Positions 1-8,857 of a DNA stretch of 64,000 bases are shown one piece after another. Origin of the DNA: Azonexus hydrophilus (lineage in GTDB: Bacteria; Pseudomonadota; Gammaproteobacteria; Burkholderiales; Rhodocyclaceae); NCBI RefSeq assembly GCF_905120355.1, contig NZ_CAJHOB010000013.1, positions 1 to 64,000 of the forward strand. The letters run 5' to 3'. A model generated the notes under the pieces. It had not been told where the DNA came from and searched no databases. It saw only the letters and a list, made by a program, of their open reading frames with translations. The position numbers and the translations under genes are program-made. The stretch's first letter is position 1. Each line of letters begins with the position of its first letter.

Positions 1-399
1 GTGGAAACGACGCTGGCGACGGGCAAAGCCGAACGCGAAGCGGCGGCGGTGATGGCCAAACGCTCGTTGAAACGGGGTTCTACCTTGGGTGCCGACAAGA
101 ATTACGACACCGCTGGTTTCGTCAAGGCAATGCGAGCGCAAGGCATCACCCCGCACGTTGCCCAAAAGACCCACGGGGCGATTGATGGACGCACGACGCG
201 CCATGCCGGTTACGGCGTCAGCTTGCGCGTGCGCAAACGAATTGAAGAAATCTTTGGTTGGGCGAAGACAGTCGCTGGACTTCGCAAGACCTGTTTTATC
301 GGATTGGCCAAGGTGAAGGCGCAAACGACTTTTACCCTGGCTGCTTACAACCTGACGCGAATGGCGACGATCTTTGGCTGGCGATTGAACACGGTGTAG
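1..399 (+). CDS. IS5-type transposase, C-terminal part (cut by window edge)
   Basis: The 132 visible residues are the C-terminal end of a DDE transposase; the N-terminus lies before the window, so position 1 is not a real start. ADKNYDT (residues 31-37) holds a catalytic Asp at 32. RVRKRIEEIFGWAKT (76-90) holds the catalytic Glu in the Y-R-E-K setting typical of IS5-type enzymes (Y71 precedes it). The protein ends normally with TAG at 397-399. The right end of the element probably lies within the next hundred bases, but with no second copy here its terminal repeat cannot be defined. Confidence 0.85.
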   Translation: METTLATGKAEREAAAVMAKRSLKRGSTLGADKNYDTAGFVKAMRAQGITPHVAQKTHGAIDGRTTRHAGYGVSLRVRKRIEEIFGWAKTVAGLRKTCFIGLAKVKAQTTFTLAAYNLTRMATIFGWRLNTV

Positions 400-456
400 G
401 GCGAAATCCGCCCACCGGTTGCCGAAAGGCAGCCCAAACCCCAGTACGGGGCCATA

Positions 457-477
457 AAACCGGCTGAAATCCGGTTT
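457..477 (+). other. Small hairpin near the presumed IS5-type right end
   Basis: AAACCGG (457-463) and CCGGTTT (471-477) form a perfect 7-bp stem with a 7-base loop, about 60 bases after the transposase stop. No T-run follows, so it is not a clear terminator. It may be a subterminal structure of the insertion sequence. Confidence 0.35.
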
Positions 478-575
478 CAAGGCGCAGCAAGGGGTTTCGA
501 ATGTTCGATTCATGTTTGTCAGAGTTCGGTTGCCGGAGGCGTCAGGGGAAAATTCAACGGCCTGTTAATGCGCGA

Positions 576-974
576 ATGAATCGTGTTGAACCGGGTAACG
601 CCGAAAAAATTCTATCCCTGTGCGGGAACAAGGGGGCTGAACCATTAGAAACAATAGTCTATCGATTTGGTTCTGTAGAAAAAGTTGAAATTGAACTGGT
701 CGCTTCCGTTAAGAGTAAAGCCGGTATTGTCAGACAATCCGACGAGGCTTCTCATGCTGGCCTGATATCCATATATTTTTACAAAGGGCAGTATGCATAC
801 GAAGTCAGCGAAGGCTTGGGGATGACGACGGGGGTCCGCCTCAACGCCTTTTTCCAGAAAAAGAAAATCGTAGGTTACGAGTCAAATGACTATGACTCAG
901 AGTTGCTGAAAATCAACTTTGATCAGCCAATATCTCCAATATTCAAGCGGGTAAGCCCATTGCAAGCTTGGTAG
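576..974 (+). CDS. Hypothetical protein, 132 aa
   Basis: I do not recognise this protein. The ATG at 576 (MNRVEPGN) is preferred over the in-frame ATG at 501, because the 25 residues before it are Arg/Cys-rich and look like translated IS end. The product is soluble and mixed alpha/beta, with no signal peptide or membrane segment. A middle region (about residues 65-100) has alternating hydrophobic residues ending in YFYKGQYAYEV. It stands alone between an insertion sequence and a secretion operon and is AT-richer than its neighbours, which fits acquired DNA. An immunity-type protein is possible by size only. Confidence 0.5.
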   Translation: MNRVEPGNAEKILSLCGNKGAEPLETIVYRFGSVEKVEIELVASVKSKAGIVRQSDEASHAGLISIYFYKGQYAYEVSEGLGMTTGVRLNAFFQKKKIVGYESNDYDSELLKINFDQPISPIFKRVSPLQAW

Positions 975-1218
975 ATGCGGGCCGCGTGGTCCGGAATTAG
1001 GACCTAAGCTGGATTCTAATGTGAGTCTGGACGGCCTTTCTAGCCTGAGGGCGAGATTTTTCTCAGCAGATGTCACAGCGGGGTTCATCTGTCGATTTCT
1101 TGCTATGCAATCCAACTAGTGACCGAAGTATGCTGCTGGAGTATAGTGCTGGGCGCGTTGCGCCTCTGTGGTCCTGTTTGCCGTGGAGTCCCTGAAATAA
1201 ATCCTGTTACCTGACTCC

Positions 1219-2688
1219 ATGCCTGGTTTGTCCCGGTCATATTCTTCGCGGAAGTTTCCCTTGTTTCGATGTTTCTTTCCTCGTCCAGGCGCTGCCGGTT
1301 TCGGCTGGCGTTTTTCCGTCTTGATGCTGGCCCTTGGGCTGGCCGGCGCAGTGCAGGCACAGTCGCTTGCCGTCCTGCTCGAACGGGCGCGCACCGGCGA
1401 GCCGACCTATCTGGGGGCGAAGACCAATGTGCTGGCGGCCCAGGCGCGCAACAGCCAGGCCATCGGCGCGATGTTGCCGCAGGTCAGCGCAACGGCCAGC
1501 GCCAACGACAATGACCGCAATTACAAGACGCGCAATTCCAGAGTGCCGGAAGCGCGCGACCAGTACGACAGCTATTCGGCCCAGATCAACCTGACCCAGC
1601 CCCTGCTGCGTTACGCCAATATCGTCGGCTGGCGCCAGGCGCGCGCGGTGGTCGGGCAGGCCGAGCACCAGTTGGCCGGGGCCGAGCAGGAGTTGTTCGC
1701 CAAGCTGGTCGGCGCCTGGTTCGACCTGCTGGCGGCCCGCGATGCCGTGGCTTTTACCGGGCGCCAGGCCGACGCCTTGCAGCGCCAGTGGGAAATTGTC
1801 AGCCGGGGCGCCGAGTTGGGCGTTTACGGTCAGCCGCAGGTGGACGAGGCGCGCACCAAGCTCGATCAGGCCTTGTCGGACGCCGTGGTGGCGGAGACCG
1901 ACGTGCATTTGAAGCGAGCGGCGCTTGAACAACTGGTCGGCGATTTGCCGGAGCGCGAGTTGCCCTACATGCTGGGCGAGGCGGTATTGGCCTCGCCGAC
2001 CAGCGATTCGTTGGAAAAGTGGCTGGAAAATGTCGAAACGGGCAATCCCAATATCCTGGCGGCGACCCAGGCTTACGAAGCGGCCACGGCCGAGGTGCGC
2101 AAGCAGCGCGCCGGGCATTTCCCGACCCTCGACCTGGTCGCCAGCTATGGCAAGAACGGCCAGGCGGTCGGCGGTTTTCCCGGGCAGGCCGGCTACGACA
2201 TCACGCAGGGTACGCTCGGTCTGCAATTGAATGTGCCGCTGTTCGCCGGCGGGTCGCAGTCGGCCAAGGTGGACGAGGCGCTGGCGCAGAAGGAAAAGGC
2301 CCGGCTTGATCTGGAAGCCGCCCGCCGCACGGCGATTCTCAATACCAAGCAGGCCTGGTTCGGCTGGCATGGCGCCTTTGCCCGCACGCGGGCCGGCAGC
2401 CAGGCGGTCAAGGCGGCGCGTTCGGCGCTGGCCCAGGCCAGGGCCGGCCTGGAAAACGGTTTGAAGACCGAACTCGACGTGTTGCAGGCCGAGCAGCAAT
2501 TGCGGGCCGGACAGCGCGATTTCCGCAAGGGGCGTTATGACCAGGTGGTGGCGTTCGTGCGCCTGCTGGCGGCGAGCGGCCGGCTGACCGATGGCGACGT
2601 GGTGGCGCTCGACGGCCTGCTCGTCGAATCGCCGGAGGCTGCCGAACCGCCTGTCGATGCACGCATGATCAAGGTGTCCGGACGATGA
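1219..2688 (+). CDS. TolC-family outer-membrane efflux/secretion channel
   Basis: A 489-residue outer-membrane factor that should form the trimeric beta-barrel and periplasmic tunnel of a type I-like exporter. The N-terminus ends in a signal peptide (MLALGLAGAVQAQ, cleaved near residue 48). The mature part has two repeats rich in long Ala/Gln/Glu helices, as in the TolC duplication (for example AEHQLAGAEQELFAKLVGAW and ARAGLENGLKTELDVLQAEQ). The first Met at 1219 gives a long n-region; an alternative start is the ATG at 1324. Its stop overlaps the next gene's start as ATGA, so it heads the four-gene operon running to 8682. Confidence 0.88.
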   Translation: MPGLSRSYSSRKFPLFRCFFPRPGAAGFGWRFSVLMLALGLAGAVQAQSLAVLLERARTGEPTYLGAKTNVLAAQARNSQAIGAMLPQVSATASANDNDRNYKTRNSRVPEARDQYDSYSAQINLTQPLLRYANIVGWRQARAVVGQAEHQLAGAEQELFAKLVGAWFDLLAARDAVAFTGRQADALQRQWEIVSRGAELGVYGQPQVDEARTKLDQALSDAVVAETDVHLKRAALEQLVGDLPERELPYMLGEAVLASPTSDSLEKWLENVETGNPNILAATQAYEAATAEVRKQRAGHFPTLDLVASYGKNGQAVGGFPGQAGYDITQGTLGLQLNVPLFAGGSQSAKVDEALAQKEKARLDLEAARRTAILNTKQAWFGWHGAFARTRAGSQAVKAARSALAQARAGLENGLKTELDVLQAEQQLRAGQRDFRKGRYDQVVAFVRLLAASGRLTDGDVVALDGLLVESPEAAEPPVDARMIKVSGR

Positions 2689-4547
2689 GCGCGAACGGGA
2701 ATTTGGTCTCGCCAGAAAACAACGAGGGTGTGCCGCCCGAGCTGCTGGCCTGGGATGCCTTCGTTTCGGCCAAGACCGCGGAAGGGCGCTGCCATGCCTG
2801 GCTTGCCCTGGTCTGCGGAAAGGTTCGGGGCGCCCGGGCGGCGGCCGTGCTGATCGAGAACACCCTCGATCACACCTTCGTGCCGATGGCGGTCTGGCCC
2901 AAGGCGAGTCCGGACATGGGGCGCCTGGGGCCGGTCGTCGAGGCGACGCTGCGCGATCGGCGCGCTGTCATCAAGCCTGTGGCCGAATCGCCGGGTACGA
3001 CGCAAATCGCCTATCCGCTGATGCTCGACGACTACGTGGCGGGCGTCGTGGCGCTGGAAGCGGACTGCCCGGAAAACGAAGTCGGCGAAGTGCTGCGCGA
3101 AATCCACTGGGGTAGCGCCTGGCTCGCCAACCTGCTGGCCGGCCGCGAGTTGTCCGAGGCGGTTTCGGCGCGCGAGCGCGTCGGGTCGGTGCTCGAGACG
3201 ACGGCCGTGGCCTTGCGCCACGGCAAGTTGCGGCAGGCCCTGTTCGAGGTGGCCAATACCCTGCGCCAGCGTTTTTCCTGTACCCGTGTTGCCATCGGGC
3301 TGGTTTCGGCGGCCACGGTCAGGCTGATCACCCTGTCCGAGGCGGCGGTATTTGAAAAGCATGCCTTCCTGGTCAAGGCCTACGAACAGGCCATGGAAGA
3401 GGCGCATGACGAGGGTGGGGCGGTGCGCACGCCCGCCTTGGCAGCGGCGGATTCACCCAGCGGTGCGCGCGTCTGGCCCAAGCACGAGGCCCTGCGCGCG
3501 GTCTCCGGGGCTGGGGCGGCGCTTTCCTTTCCGCTGATGATGGGCGCGCAGGCCATCGGCGTGCTGACCCTGGAGCGCGAAACGGCCCTTTTCTCCGACG
3601 ACGATCTGGTCTGGCTCGATGCCTTTGGCGCGCTTGTCGCGCCGATCATCGAGCAACGCCAGGCGGCCGAGCGCGGCGCCTTCCGCCGTCTGGGCCGGGA
3701 TGCCCGGCAGGTTCTGGAAAAGATTTTCGGGCCGCGCCACCTGACCTGGAAGGCCGGGACGGCGGGCGTGCTGTTGGCCTGCGCCATCCTGGTCCTGGTG
3801 CCGGTCAGTTATCGCGTTTCGGCGCGGACGGTGATCGAGGGTGAGATCCAGCGTGTCGTCGCAGCTCCCTTCGAGGGCTTTGTCGGTGCCGCCTACGCGC
3901 GGGCCGGCGATACGGTCAAGGCCGGCCAGCCGCTGGCCCAGCTCGACGATCGCGAATTGCGCATCGAGGAGGCCAAGTGGTCGAGCGAGCGAGACCAGTA
4001 CGACAATCGCCTGCGCGAGGCGATGGCCAACCATGACCTGACCGCCATGCAGGTGGTGGGCGCGCAATTGCGCCAGTCGTCGGCGCAGCTTGCCCTGGTC
4101 ACCGAGAAAATCGCCCGGGCCCAACTGAGTGCGCCCTTCGACGGGATCGTGGTGTCCGGCGATCTCAGCCAGCAGGTCGGCGCGCCGGTCGAAACCGGCA
4201 AGAAGCTGTTCGAGGTCGCGCCCCTGCAAAGCTATCGCATCATCCTGCAGGTCGATGAGCGCGATATCCGCCACCTGCGCATGGGCCAGGACGGCCGCCT
4301 GGTGATGACCGGCATTGCCGGCGAGCCGATGGATTTCAAGGTGGCCAAGGTGACGCCCGTGGCGACGGCCCAGGACGGCCGGAATTTCTTCCGCGTCGAG
4401 GCGGCACTGGCCGAGGCTTCGCCGCGCCTGCGGCCGGGCATGGAAGGCATCGGCAAGGTCGAGGTGGGCGACCGCTCGCTGTGGTGGGTGCTGACCCACA
4501 GCTTCACCGACTGGCTGATCCTCTCGCTGTGGACCTGGCTACCCTGA
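2685..4547 (+). CDS. GAF-domain HlyD-type periplasmic adaptor
   Basis: A 620-residue inner-membrane protein. Residues 1 to about 360 are cytoplasmic and include a GAF-like sensor domain (about 175-330, including RFSCTRVAIGLVS and GAGAALSFPLMMGAQAIGVL). One membrane segment follows (about 363-383, AGVLLACAILVLVPVS). The rest is a membrane-fusion-protein module: a lipoyl-like half (FEGFVGAAYARAGDTVKAGQ), a helical hairpin, the second half (AQLSAPFDGIVVSGDLSQ) and a beta-barrel domain. Such adaptors normally join an inner-membrane transporter to TolC. A GAF sensor on the cytoplasmic side is unusual and suggests ligand-gated activity. It overlaps the TolC gene by 4 nt. Confidence 0.85.
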   Translation: MSANGNLVSPENNEGVPPELLAWDAFVSAKTAEGRCHAWLALVCGKVRGARAAAVLIENTLDHTFVPMAVWPKASPDMGRLGPVVEATLRDRRAVIKPVAESPGTTQIAYPLMLDDYVAGVVALEADCPENEVGEVLREIHWGSAWLANLLAGRELSEAVSARERVGSVLETTAVALRHGKLRQALFEVANTLRQRFSCTRVAIGLVSAATVRLITLSEAAVFEKHAFLVKAYEQAMEEAHDEGGAVRTPALAAADSPSGARVWPKHEALRAVSGAGAALSFPLMMGAQAIGVLTLERETALFSDDDLVWLDAFGALVAPIIEQRQAAERGAFRRLGRDARQVLEKIFGPRHLTWKAGTAGVLLACAILVLVPVSYRVSARTVIEGEIQRVVAAPFEGFVGAAYARAGDTVKAGQPLAQLDDRELRIEEAKWSSERDQYDNRLREAMANHDLTAMQVVGAQLRQSSAQLALVTEKIARAQLSAPFDGIVVSGDLSQQVGAPVETGKKLFEVAPLQSYRIILQVDERDIRHLRMGQDGRLVMTGIAGEPMDFKVAKVTPVATAQDGRNFFRVEAALAEASPRLRPGMEGIGKVEVGDRSLWWVLTHSFTDWLILSLWTWLP

Positions 4548-4553
4548 TCGCCT

Positions 4554-6701
4554 ATGACGCGCAGCCTGTTCAGTTCGTCCTGGCATAGCGTGGCCGACCT
4601 CCGGCCGCGCCTGGTGCCGCAGGCGCGCATTCATCGTCACGTCTATCGCGGCCAGGTCTGGCATGTCGTGCAGGACCAGACGGGCGGCCGCTACCATCGG
4701 CTGTCGCCGGCCGCCTACAACCTGTTGCTGGGCATGGACGGCACGCAGAGCGTGCAGCAGTTGTGGGAAAAGGCCAACCAGTCCGGCGATGGCGATGCCT
4801 GCACGCAGAACGAGATTGTCGATCTGCTGGTCCAGCTGCATGCCGCCGATCTCCTGCAGGCGGATACCAACCCGGATTCGGCGGCGCTGTTCGAGCGCTA
4901 TCGAAAAAAGCGCAGTGCAACGCTCAAGCAGTTCCTGCTCAATCCGATGAGCCTCAAGCTGCCGCTCATCGACCCGGACCCCTTCCTGGTGCGCTGGGCG
5001 CCGCTGCTGGCCTGGTGTTTCACGCGGGCCGGCGGTCTGCTCTGGCTGGCCGTCGTCCTGCCGGCGCTCGTGATGGCGGGCCAGCACTGGCCGGAACTCA
5101 CCCGCAACATGTCGGACCAGGTGCTCTCGTCGAGCAACCTGCTGGTCATGGCCTTCGTCTTCCCGATCGTCAAGCTGCTCCACGAACTGGGTCACGCCTT
5201 CGCCAGCCGGGTCTGGGGCGGGCCGGTGCACGAAATGGGCGTGATGTTCCTGGTCTTTGCCCCGGTGCCCTATGTCAATGCCTCGGCCTCGTCGGTATTC
5301 CCGTCGAAATGGCGGCGCGCCGTCGTCGCGGCGGCCGGCATGCTGGTCGAGCTTTTCCTCGCCGCGCTGGCGCTCTATGTCTGGCTGCTGGTCGAACCCG
5401 GCGTGGTGCGTGCGGTCGCCTACAACGTGATGGTGGTGGCCGGCGTCTCCACCCTGATCGTCAATGGCAACCCGCTGTTGCGCTACGACGGCTATTACAT
5501 CCTGACCGATCTCATCGAAATGCCGAATCTCGCCCAGCGCGGCCAGAAATACCTGGCCTACCTCTGGGACCGCTACGTCTTCGGCGCGCATGACGTGGAC
5601 GAACCCCAGGAAGGCACGGCGGAAAGACGCTGGTTGCTGGCCTATACGCCGCTGGCCTGGTGCTACCGCGTTTTCGTGACGGTCTCGATCATGCTCTTCG
5701 TGGCCGGGCAGTTTTTCATTTTCGGTGTGCTGATTGCACTCTGGGGACTGGTTTCGCTGATCGGCATGCCGATCTGGAAGGCCTACAAGCACGTTGTCCG
5801 CAGTCCTGGCCTGCAGCGCCACCGGGTGCGCGCCGCGCGGATTTCGCTGGGACTGGCCGCTGCCGTGCTGTTCCTGTTCTTCGTCGTGCCGCTGCCTTTG
5901 CACAGCCGTGCCGAAGGCGTCGTCTGGCTGCCCGATCAGGCCATCGTGCGCGCCGGCGGCAACGGCTTTTTCCGGCACTGGCTGATCGAGCCGGGCAGCC
6001 CGGTCAGCAAGGGCGAGGCGTTGTTCGAACTGGAAGACCAGTTGTTGAGCACCGAGCTCGAAGTGGCGCGGGCCAAAGTTGCCGAGGCCGAGGCGAAATA
6101 CCGCTCGGAACAGTTCGTGGATCAGGCCAAGGCGGCCTTGTCGGGGCGCCAGCTCGAACAGGAGGAAGCCGTGCTGGCCAAGCTCGAGGAAAGGGCCGGC
6201 AAGCTGGTCGCCTATGCCGAAACCGATGGCGTGCTGGCCGCTGCCGTGTCGCAGGACATGCCGGGACGCTACCTCAAGAAGGGTGAACTGGCCGGCTACG
6301 TGCTCGAAAGGAATTCGCTCATCGTGCGTGTGGTGGTGCCGCAGAGCAATATCGACCTGGTCCGTGCCTATTTCCGCTCGGCCGAACTGCGCCTGGCCGA
6401 CCGGGTTGGCGCCAGCCACTCGGCAACGCTGGTCCGCACGCCGGCCGGCGGGGTCGAGGAGTTGCCGACGCCGGCGCTCGGCGTGGCCGGGGGCGGGCAG
6501 ATTCCCACGGTGCCGAGCGATCAGAATGGGGTCAAGACCACGGAGCGGGTATTCCTGGTCGATCTGGCCTTGCCGGCCGATGTGCCTTCCACCGCTTTCG
6601 GCGAACGGGTCCATGTGCGTTTCGGGCACGGTTGGGAACCGCTCGCCTGGCAGGGTTTTCGTCGTCTCCGCCAATTGCTGTTGAGCCATTTCAATGTCTG
6701 A
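4554..6701 (+). CDS. PqqD-like / M50 zinc metalloprotease / HlyD fusion protein
   Basis: A 715-residue polytopic membrane protein in three parts. Residues about 15-105 resemble a PqqD-type peptide-binding domain (HVVQDQTGGRYHRLSPAAYN, then TQNEIVDLLVQLHAADLLQ). The middle is a site-2-protease-like M50 domain with HELGHAF near residue 211 as zinc ligands and catalytic Glu, and NGNPLLRYDGYYIL near residue 305 as the second ligand motif. After about residue 440 there is one more membrane segment and a HlyD-like lipoyl/hairpin/barrel part (LPDQAIVRAGGNGFFRHWLI, FELEDQLLSTELEVARAKVA). It could bind, cut and pass on a peptide or a leader. It begins 7 nt after the adaptor and overlaps the SecA-like gene by 8 nt. 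Confidence 0.85.
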   Translation: MTRSLFSSSWHSVADLRPRLVPQARIHRHVYRGQVWHVVQDQTGGRYHRLSPAAYNLLLGMDGTQSVQQLWEKANQSGDGDACTQNEIVDLLVQLHAADLLQADTNPDSAALFERYRKKRSATLKQFLLNPMSLKLPLIDPDPFLVRWAPLLAWCFTRAGGLLWLAVVLPALVMAGQHWPELTRNMSDQVLSSSNLLVMAFVFPIVKLLHELGHAFASRVWGGPVHEMGVMFLVFAPVPYVNASASSVFPSKWRRAVVAAAGMLVELFLAALALYVWLLVEPGVVRAVAYNVMVVAGVSTLIVNGNPLLRYDGYYILTDLIEMPNLAQRGQKYLAYLWDRYVFGAHDVDEPQEGTAERRWLLAYTPLAWCYRVFVTVSIMLFVAGQFFIFGVLIALWGLVSLIGMPIWKAYKHVVRSPGLQRHRVRAARISLGLAAAVLFLFFVVPLPLHSRAEGVVWLPDQAIVRAGGNGFFRHWLIEPGSPVSKGEALFELEDQLLSTELEVARAKVAEAEAKYRSEQFVDQAKAALSGRQLEQEEAVLAKLEERAGKLVAYAETDGVLAAAVSQDMPGRYLKKGELAGYVLERNSLIVRVVVPQSNIDLVRAYFRSAELRLADRVGASHSATLVRTPAGGVEELPTPALGVAGGGQIPTVPSDQNGVKTTERVFLVDLALPADVPSTAFGERVHVRFGHGWEPLAWQGFRRLRQLLLSHFNV

Positions 6702-8682
6702 CGCGCGTGCCCTGCTGATCGGTCGGGGTATCGAACTCGGCGACGGTGCCTACCTCGAACACGCCGACCAGCCCACGCATGCCGTCGAAGAGTGGCTGCG
6801 CGCACTGCTTGCCCGTCTGGCCGGCGGCACCGCCAAGCGCGACAGCAGTTTCGTGCGCCAGGTCAACGCCCTCGAGGAGGAGATCAAGGCGCTGGGCGAC
6901 GATGCCTTGCGCGCGGCAATGCGCGCAGTCACCGCGCAGATGCAGACGGCGGGCTTTCGCGAGGACTTGCTGGCGCGCGCCTTCGCCATCGTGCGCGAAG
7001 CATCGCGCCGAACCCTGGGCATGCGCCATCACGATGTCCAGTTGCTGGCCGGGCAGGCCTTGCTGCGCGGTCGTATCGCCGAGATGGCCACCGGCGAGGG
7101 CAAGACATTGGCAGCGACCCTGGGGGTATGCACGGCGGCGATGGCCGGTGCGGCGGTTCATGTCGTGACGGTCAATGATTACCTGGCCGAGCGCGATGCG
7201 GAGGACAACACCCCGCTGTTCGCATTCTTCGGCCTGAGCGTCGGCGTGGTCAAGCAGGACATGTCGATTGACGACCGGCGGTCGCTGTATGCGCGGGACG
7301 TCGTCTATGTCTCCAACAAGGAACTGACCTTCGACTACCTCAAGGACCGCATCGCCCTCGGCGCGACGATTGCCTCGCAACTCAAGCTGCGTCGCCTGAG
7401 CCGGGGACGCGGGACGGCCGACGGCATCCTGCGCGGCCTGCATGTGGCCATTGTCGACGAGGCCGACAGCGTGCTCATCGACGAGGCAAGAACGCCGCTG
7501 ATCATTTCGGAAACCCTGCCGGACGACCTGGGCGAAGAGATCTACCAGCAGGCCATCAGCGTCGCCGGACAACTGCAGCCCAGGCTCGATTATGTCCAGG
7601 GGCGGCAGCGCGATATTTGGCTCACGGCAGCCGGTGAGAGTACCGTGGCCGGGCTGGTCAAGGATTTCGGCGGCGTCTGGAAATCCCCACTGTGGCAGAA
7701 AGAGTTGATCGGCAAGGCGCTGTCGGCGCTGCACATGTTCCAGCGCGATCAGCATTACATCATCGTCGAAAACAAGGTCCAGATCGTCGATGAGTTCACC
7801 GGCCGGGTCATGCCCGACCGTACTTGGGAGCGCGGCCTGCACCAGATGATCGAGGCCAAGGAAAATTGCGAGATCACAGGGCAGCGTAGGACCCTGTCGC
7901 AAATCACCTACCAGCGGTTTTTCGGGCGTTATCTCCTGCTCGCCGGCATGACGGGAACGGCGGAGGAGGTCGGGCCGGAACTGAAACGTGTCTACGACCT
8001 CGACGTGACGCGCATTCCGACACACAAGCCGACGCGGCGCCTGCGTCTGCCGGATCAGCTTTTCCGGACATCGGACGAGCGCTGGCAGGCGGTCGCGGCG
8101 CGTGCCCAGTTAGTGGCCGAGGAAGGCCGGGCCGTGCTGGTCGGCACCCGCTCGGTCGAAGCTTCCGAAATCCTGAGTCAGTTGCTGGTCGCGCGCGGCG
8201 TCGCCCATACCGTTTTGAACGCCCGCCAGGACAAGGAAGAAGCGGATGCGGTCGGGCAGGCCGGCATGGCCGGCCGGATCACCGTGGCGACCAATATGGC
8301 GGGTCGCGGCACCGATATCAAGCTGGCCCCGGAAGTCGAGGAGCGCGGCGGCCTGCATGTGATCCTGACGGAATTCCACGAAAGCGCCCGGGTTGACCGG
8401 CAGTTGTTCGGGCGCTCGGCCCGTCAGGGCAATCCGGGTTCCGTCGAAGCCATCGTCAGCCTGGGCGACGAACTATTCCAGCGTTATACCCCGACCCTGG
8501 TCCGTCTCGGCCTGCCTTTCCTGCCCGGTGCCGAAACGCCCAATGCGCTACTGCTCAAAGGCCTGGTGCGCTATGCACAGAGCAAGGCCGAAAGGCAGAA
8601 CCGGCGCATTCGCCTCGATACCATTCGCCGCGACCGTCAGTGGCTGAAAGCCTTGGGCTTTGTTGGCGGCGAGCGTAAGTAG
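6694..8682 (+). CDS. SecA-like preprotein translocase ATPase, short form
   Basis: A 662-residue SecA paralogue. Visible motifs are Walker A in MATGEGKTLAATL (about residue 130-142), the DEAD-box-like VDEADSVLIDEARTPLIIS (about 255-273), GMTGTAEEVG (about 420), TNMAGRGTDIKL (about 531) and GRSARQGNPGS (about 570). It is well short of housekeeping SecA (about 850-900 residues) and lacks the C-terminal Cys-rich SecB/zinc tail. It is therefore probably a dedicated motor for this operon rather than the essential SecA. The ATG overlaps the end of the M50 gene (ATGTCTGA). The N-terminal 80 residues are not SecA-like and may bind a partner. Confidence 0.88.
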   Translation: MSDARALLIGRGIELGDGAYLEHADQPTHAVEEWLRALLARLAGGTAKRDSSFVRQVNALEEEIKALGDDALRAAMRAVTAQMQTAGFREDLLARAFAIVREASRRTLGMRHHDVQLLAGQALLRGRIAEMATGEGKTLAATLGVCTAAMAGAAVHVVTVNDYLAERDAEDNTPLFAFFGLSVGVVKQDMSIDDRRSLYARDVVYVSNKELTFDYLKDRIALGATIASQLKLRRLSRGRGTADGILRGLHVAIVDEADSVLIDEARTPLIISETLPDDLGEEIYQQAISVAGQLQPRLDYVQGRQRDIWLTAAGESTVAGLVKDFGGVWKSPLWQKELIGKALSALHMFQRDQHYIIVENKVQIVDEFTGRVMPDRTWERGLHQMIEAKENCEITGQRRTLSQITYQRFFGRYLLLAGMTGTAEEVGPELKRVYDLDVTRIPTHKPTRRLRLPDQLFRTSDERWQAVAARAQLVAEEGRAVLVGTRSVEASEILSQLLVARGVAHTVLNARQDKEEADAVGQAGMAGRITVATNMAGRGTDIKLAPEVEERGGLHVILTEFHESARVDRQLFGRSARQGNPGSVEAIVSLGDELFQRYTPTLVRLGLPFLPGAETPNALLLKGLVRYAQSKAERQNRRIRLDTIRRDRQWLKALGFVGGERK

Positions 8683-8779
8683 ACTGCCTTCCGCGGCTAC
8701 CTATTTGTTTCCTTGCGAACTGCAGAATGGCTCTACGGCTCCTGACCAAACGCCCATCAACCATACATTGTGGGGGGTA

Positions 8780-8857
8780 ATGTCAAACGAAGTAGGGAAG
8801 GGGACCAACCCCAATTTCCGCAGTACGGACACCGGCCTAGCGAATTTATTTGAATAG
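8780..8857 (+). CDS. Tiny ORF after the export operon (25 aa), possible gene stub or precursor
   Basis: ATG at 8780 follows a G-rich ribosome-binding stretch (TGGGGGGTA) and opens 25 codons, starting MSNEVGKGTNPNFRST and ending LANLFE, with TAG at 8855-8857. It lies 97 nt after the SecA-like gene on the same strand and runs 12 nt into the 3' end of the convergent WYL gene. It could be the first codons of a lost export substrate, a small peptide cargo or a chance ORF. Nothing in the sequence settles this. Confidence 0.25.
   Translation: MSNEVGKGTNPNFRSTDTGLANLFE

Noticed and set aside
4539-6689. 716-codon open frame on the minus strand opposite the M50 gene
   Set aside because: It is a shadow of the GC-rich plus-strand gene: its residues are His/Gln/Arg-rich without domains, while the plus strand has clear protease and HlyD motifs.
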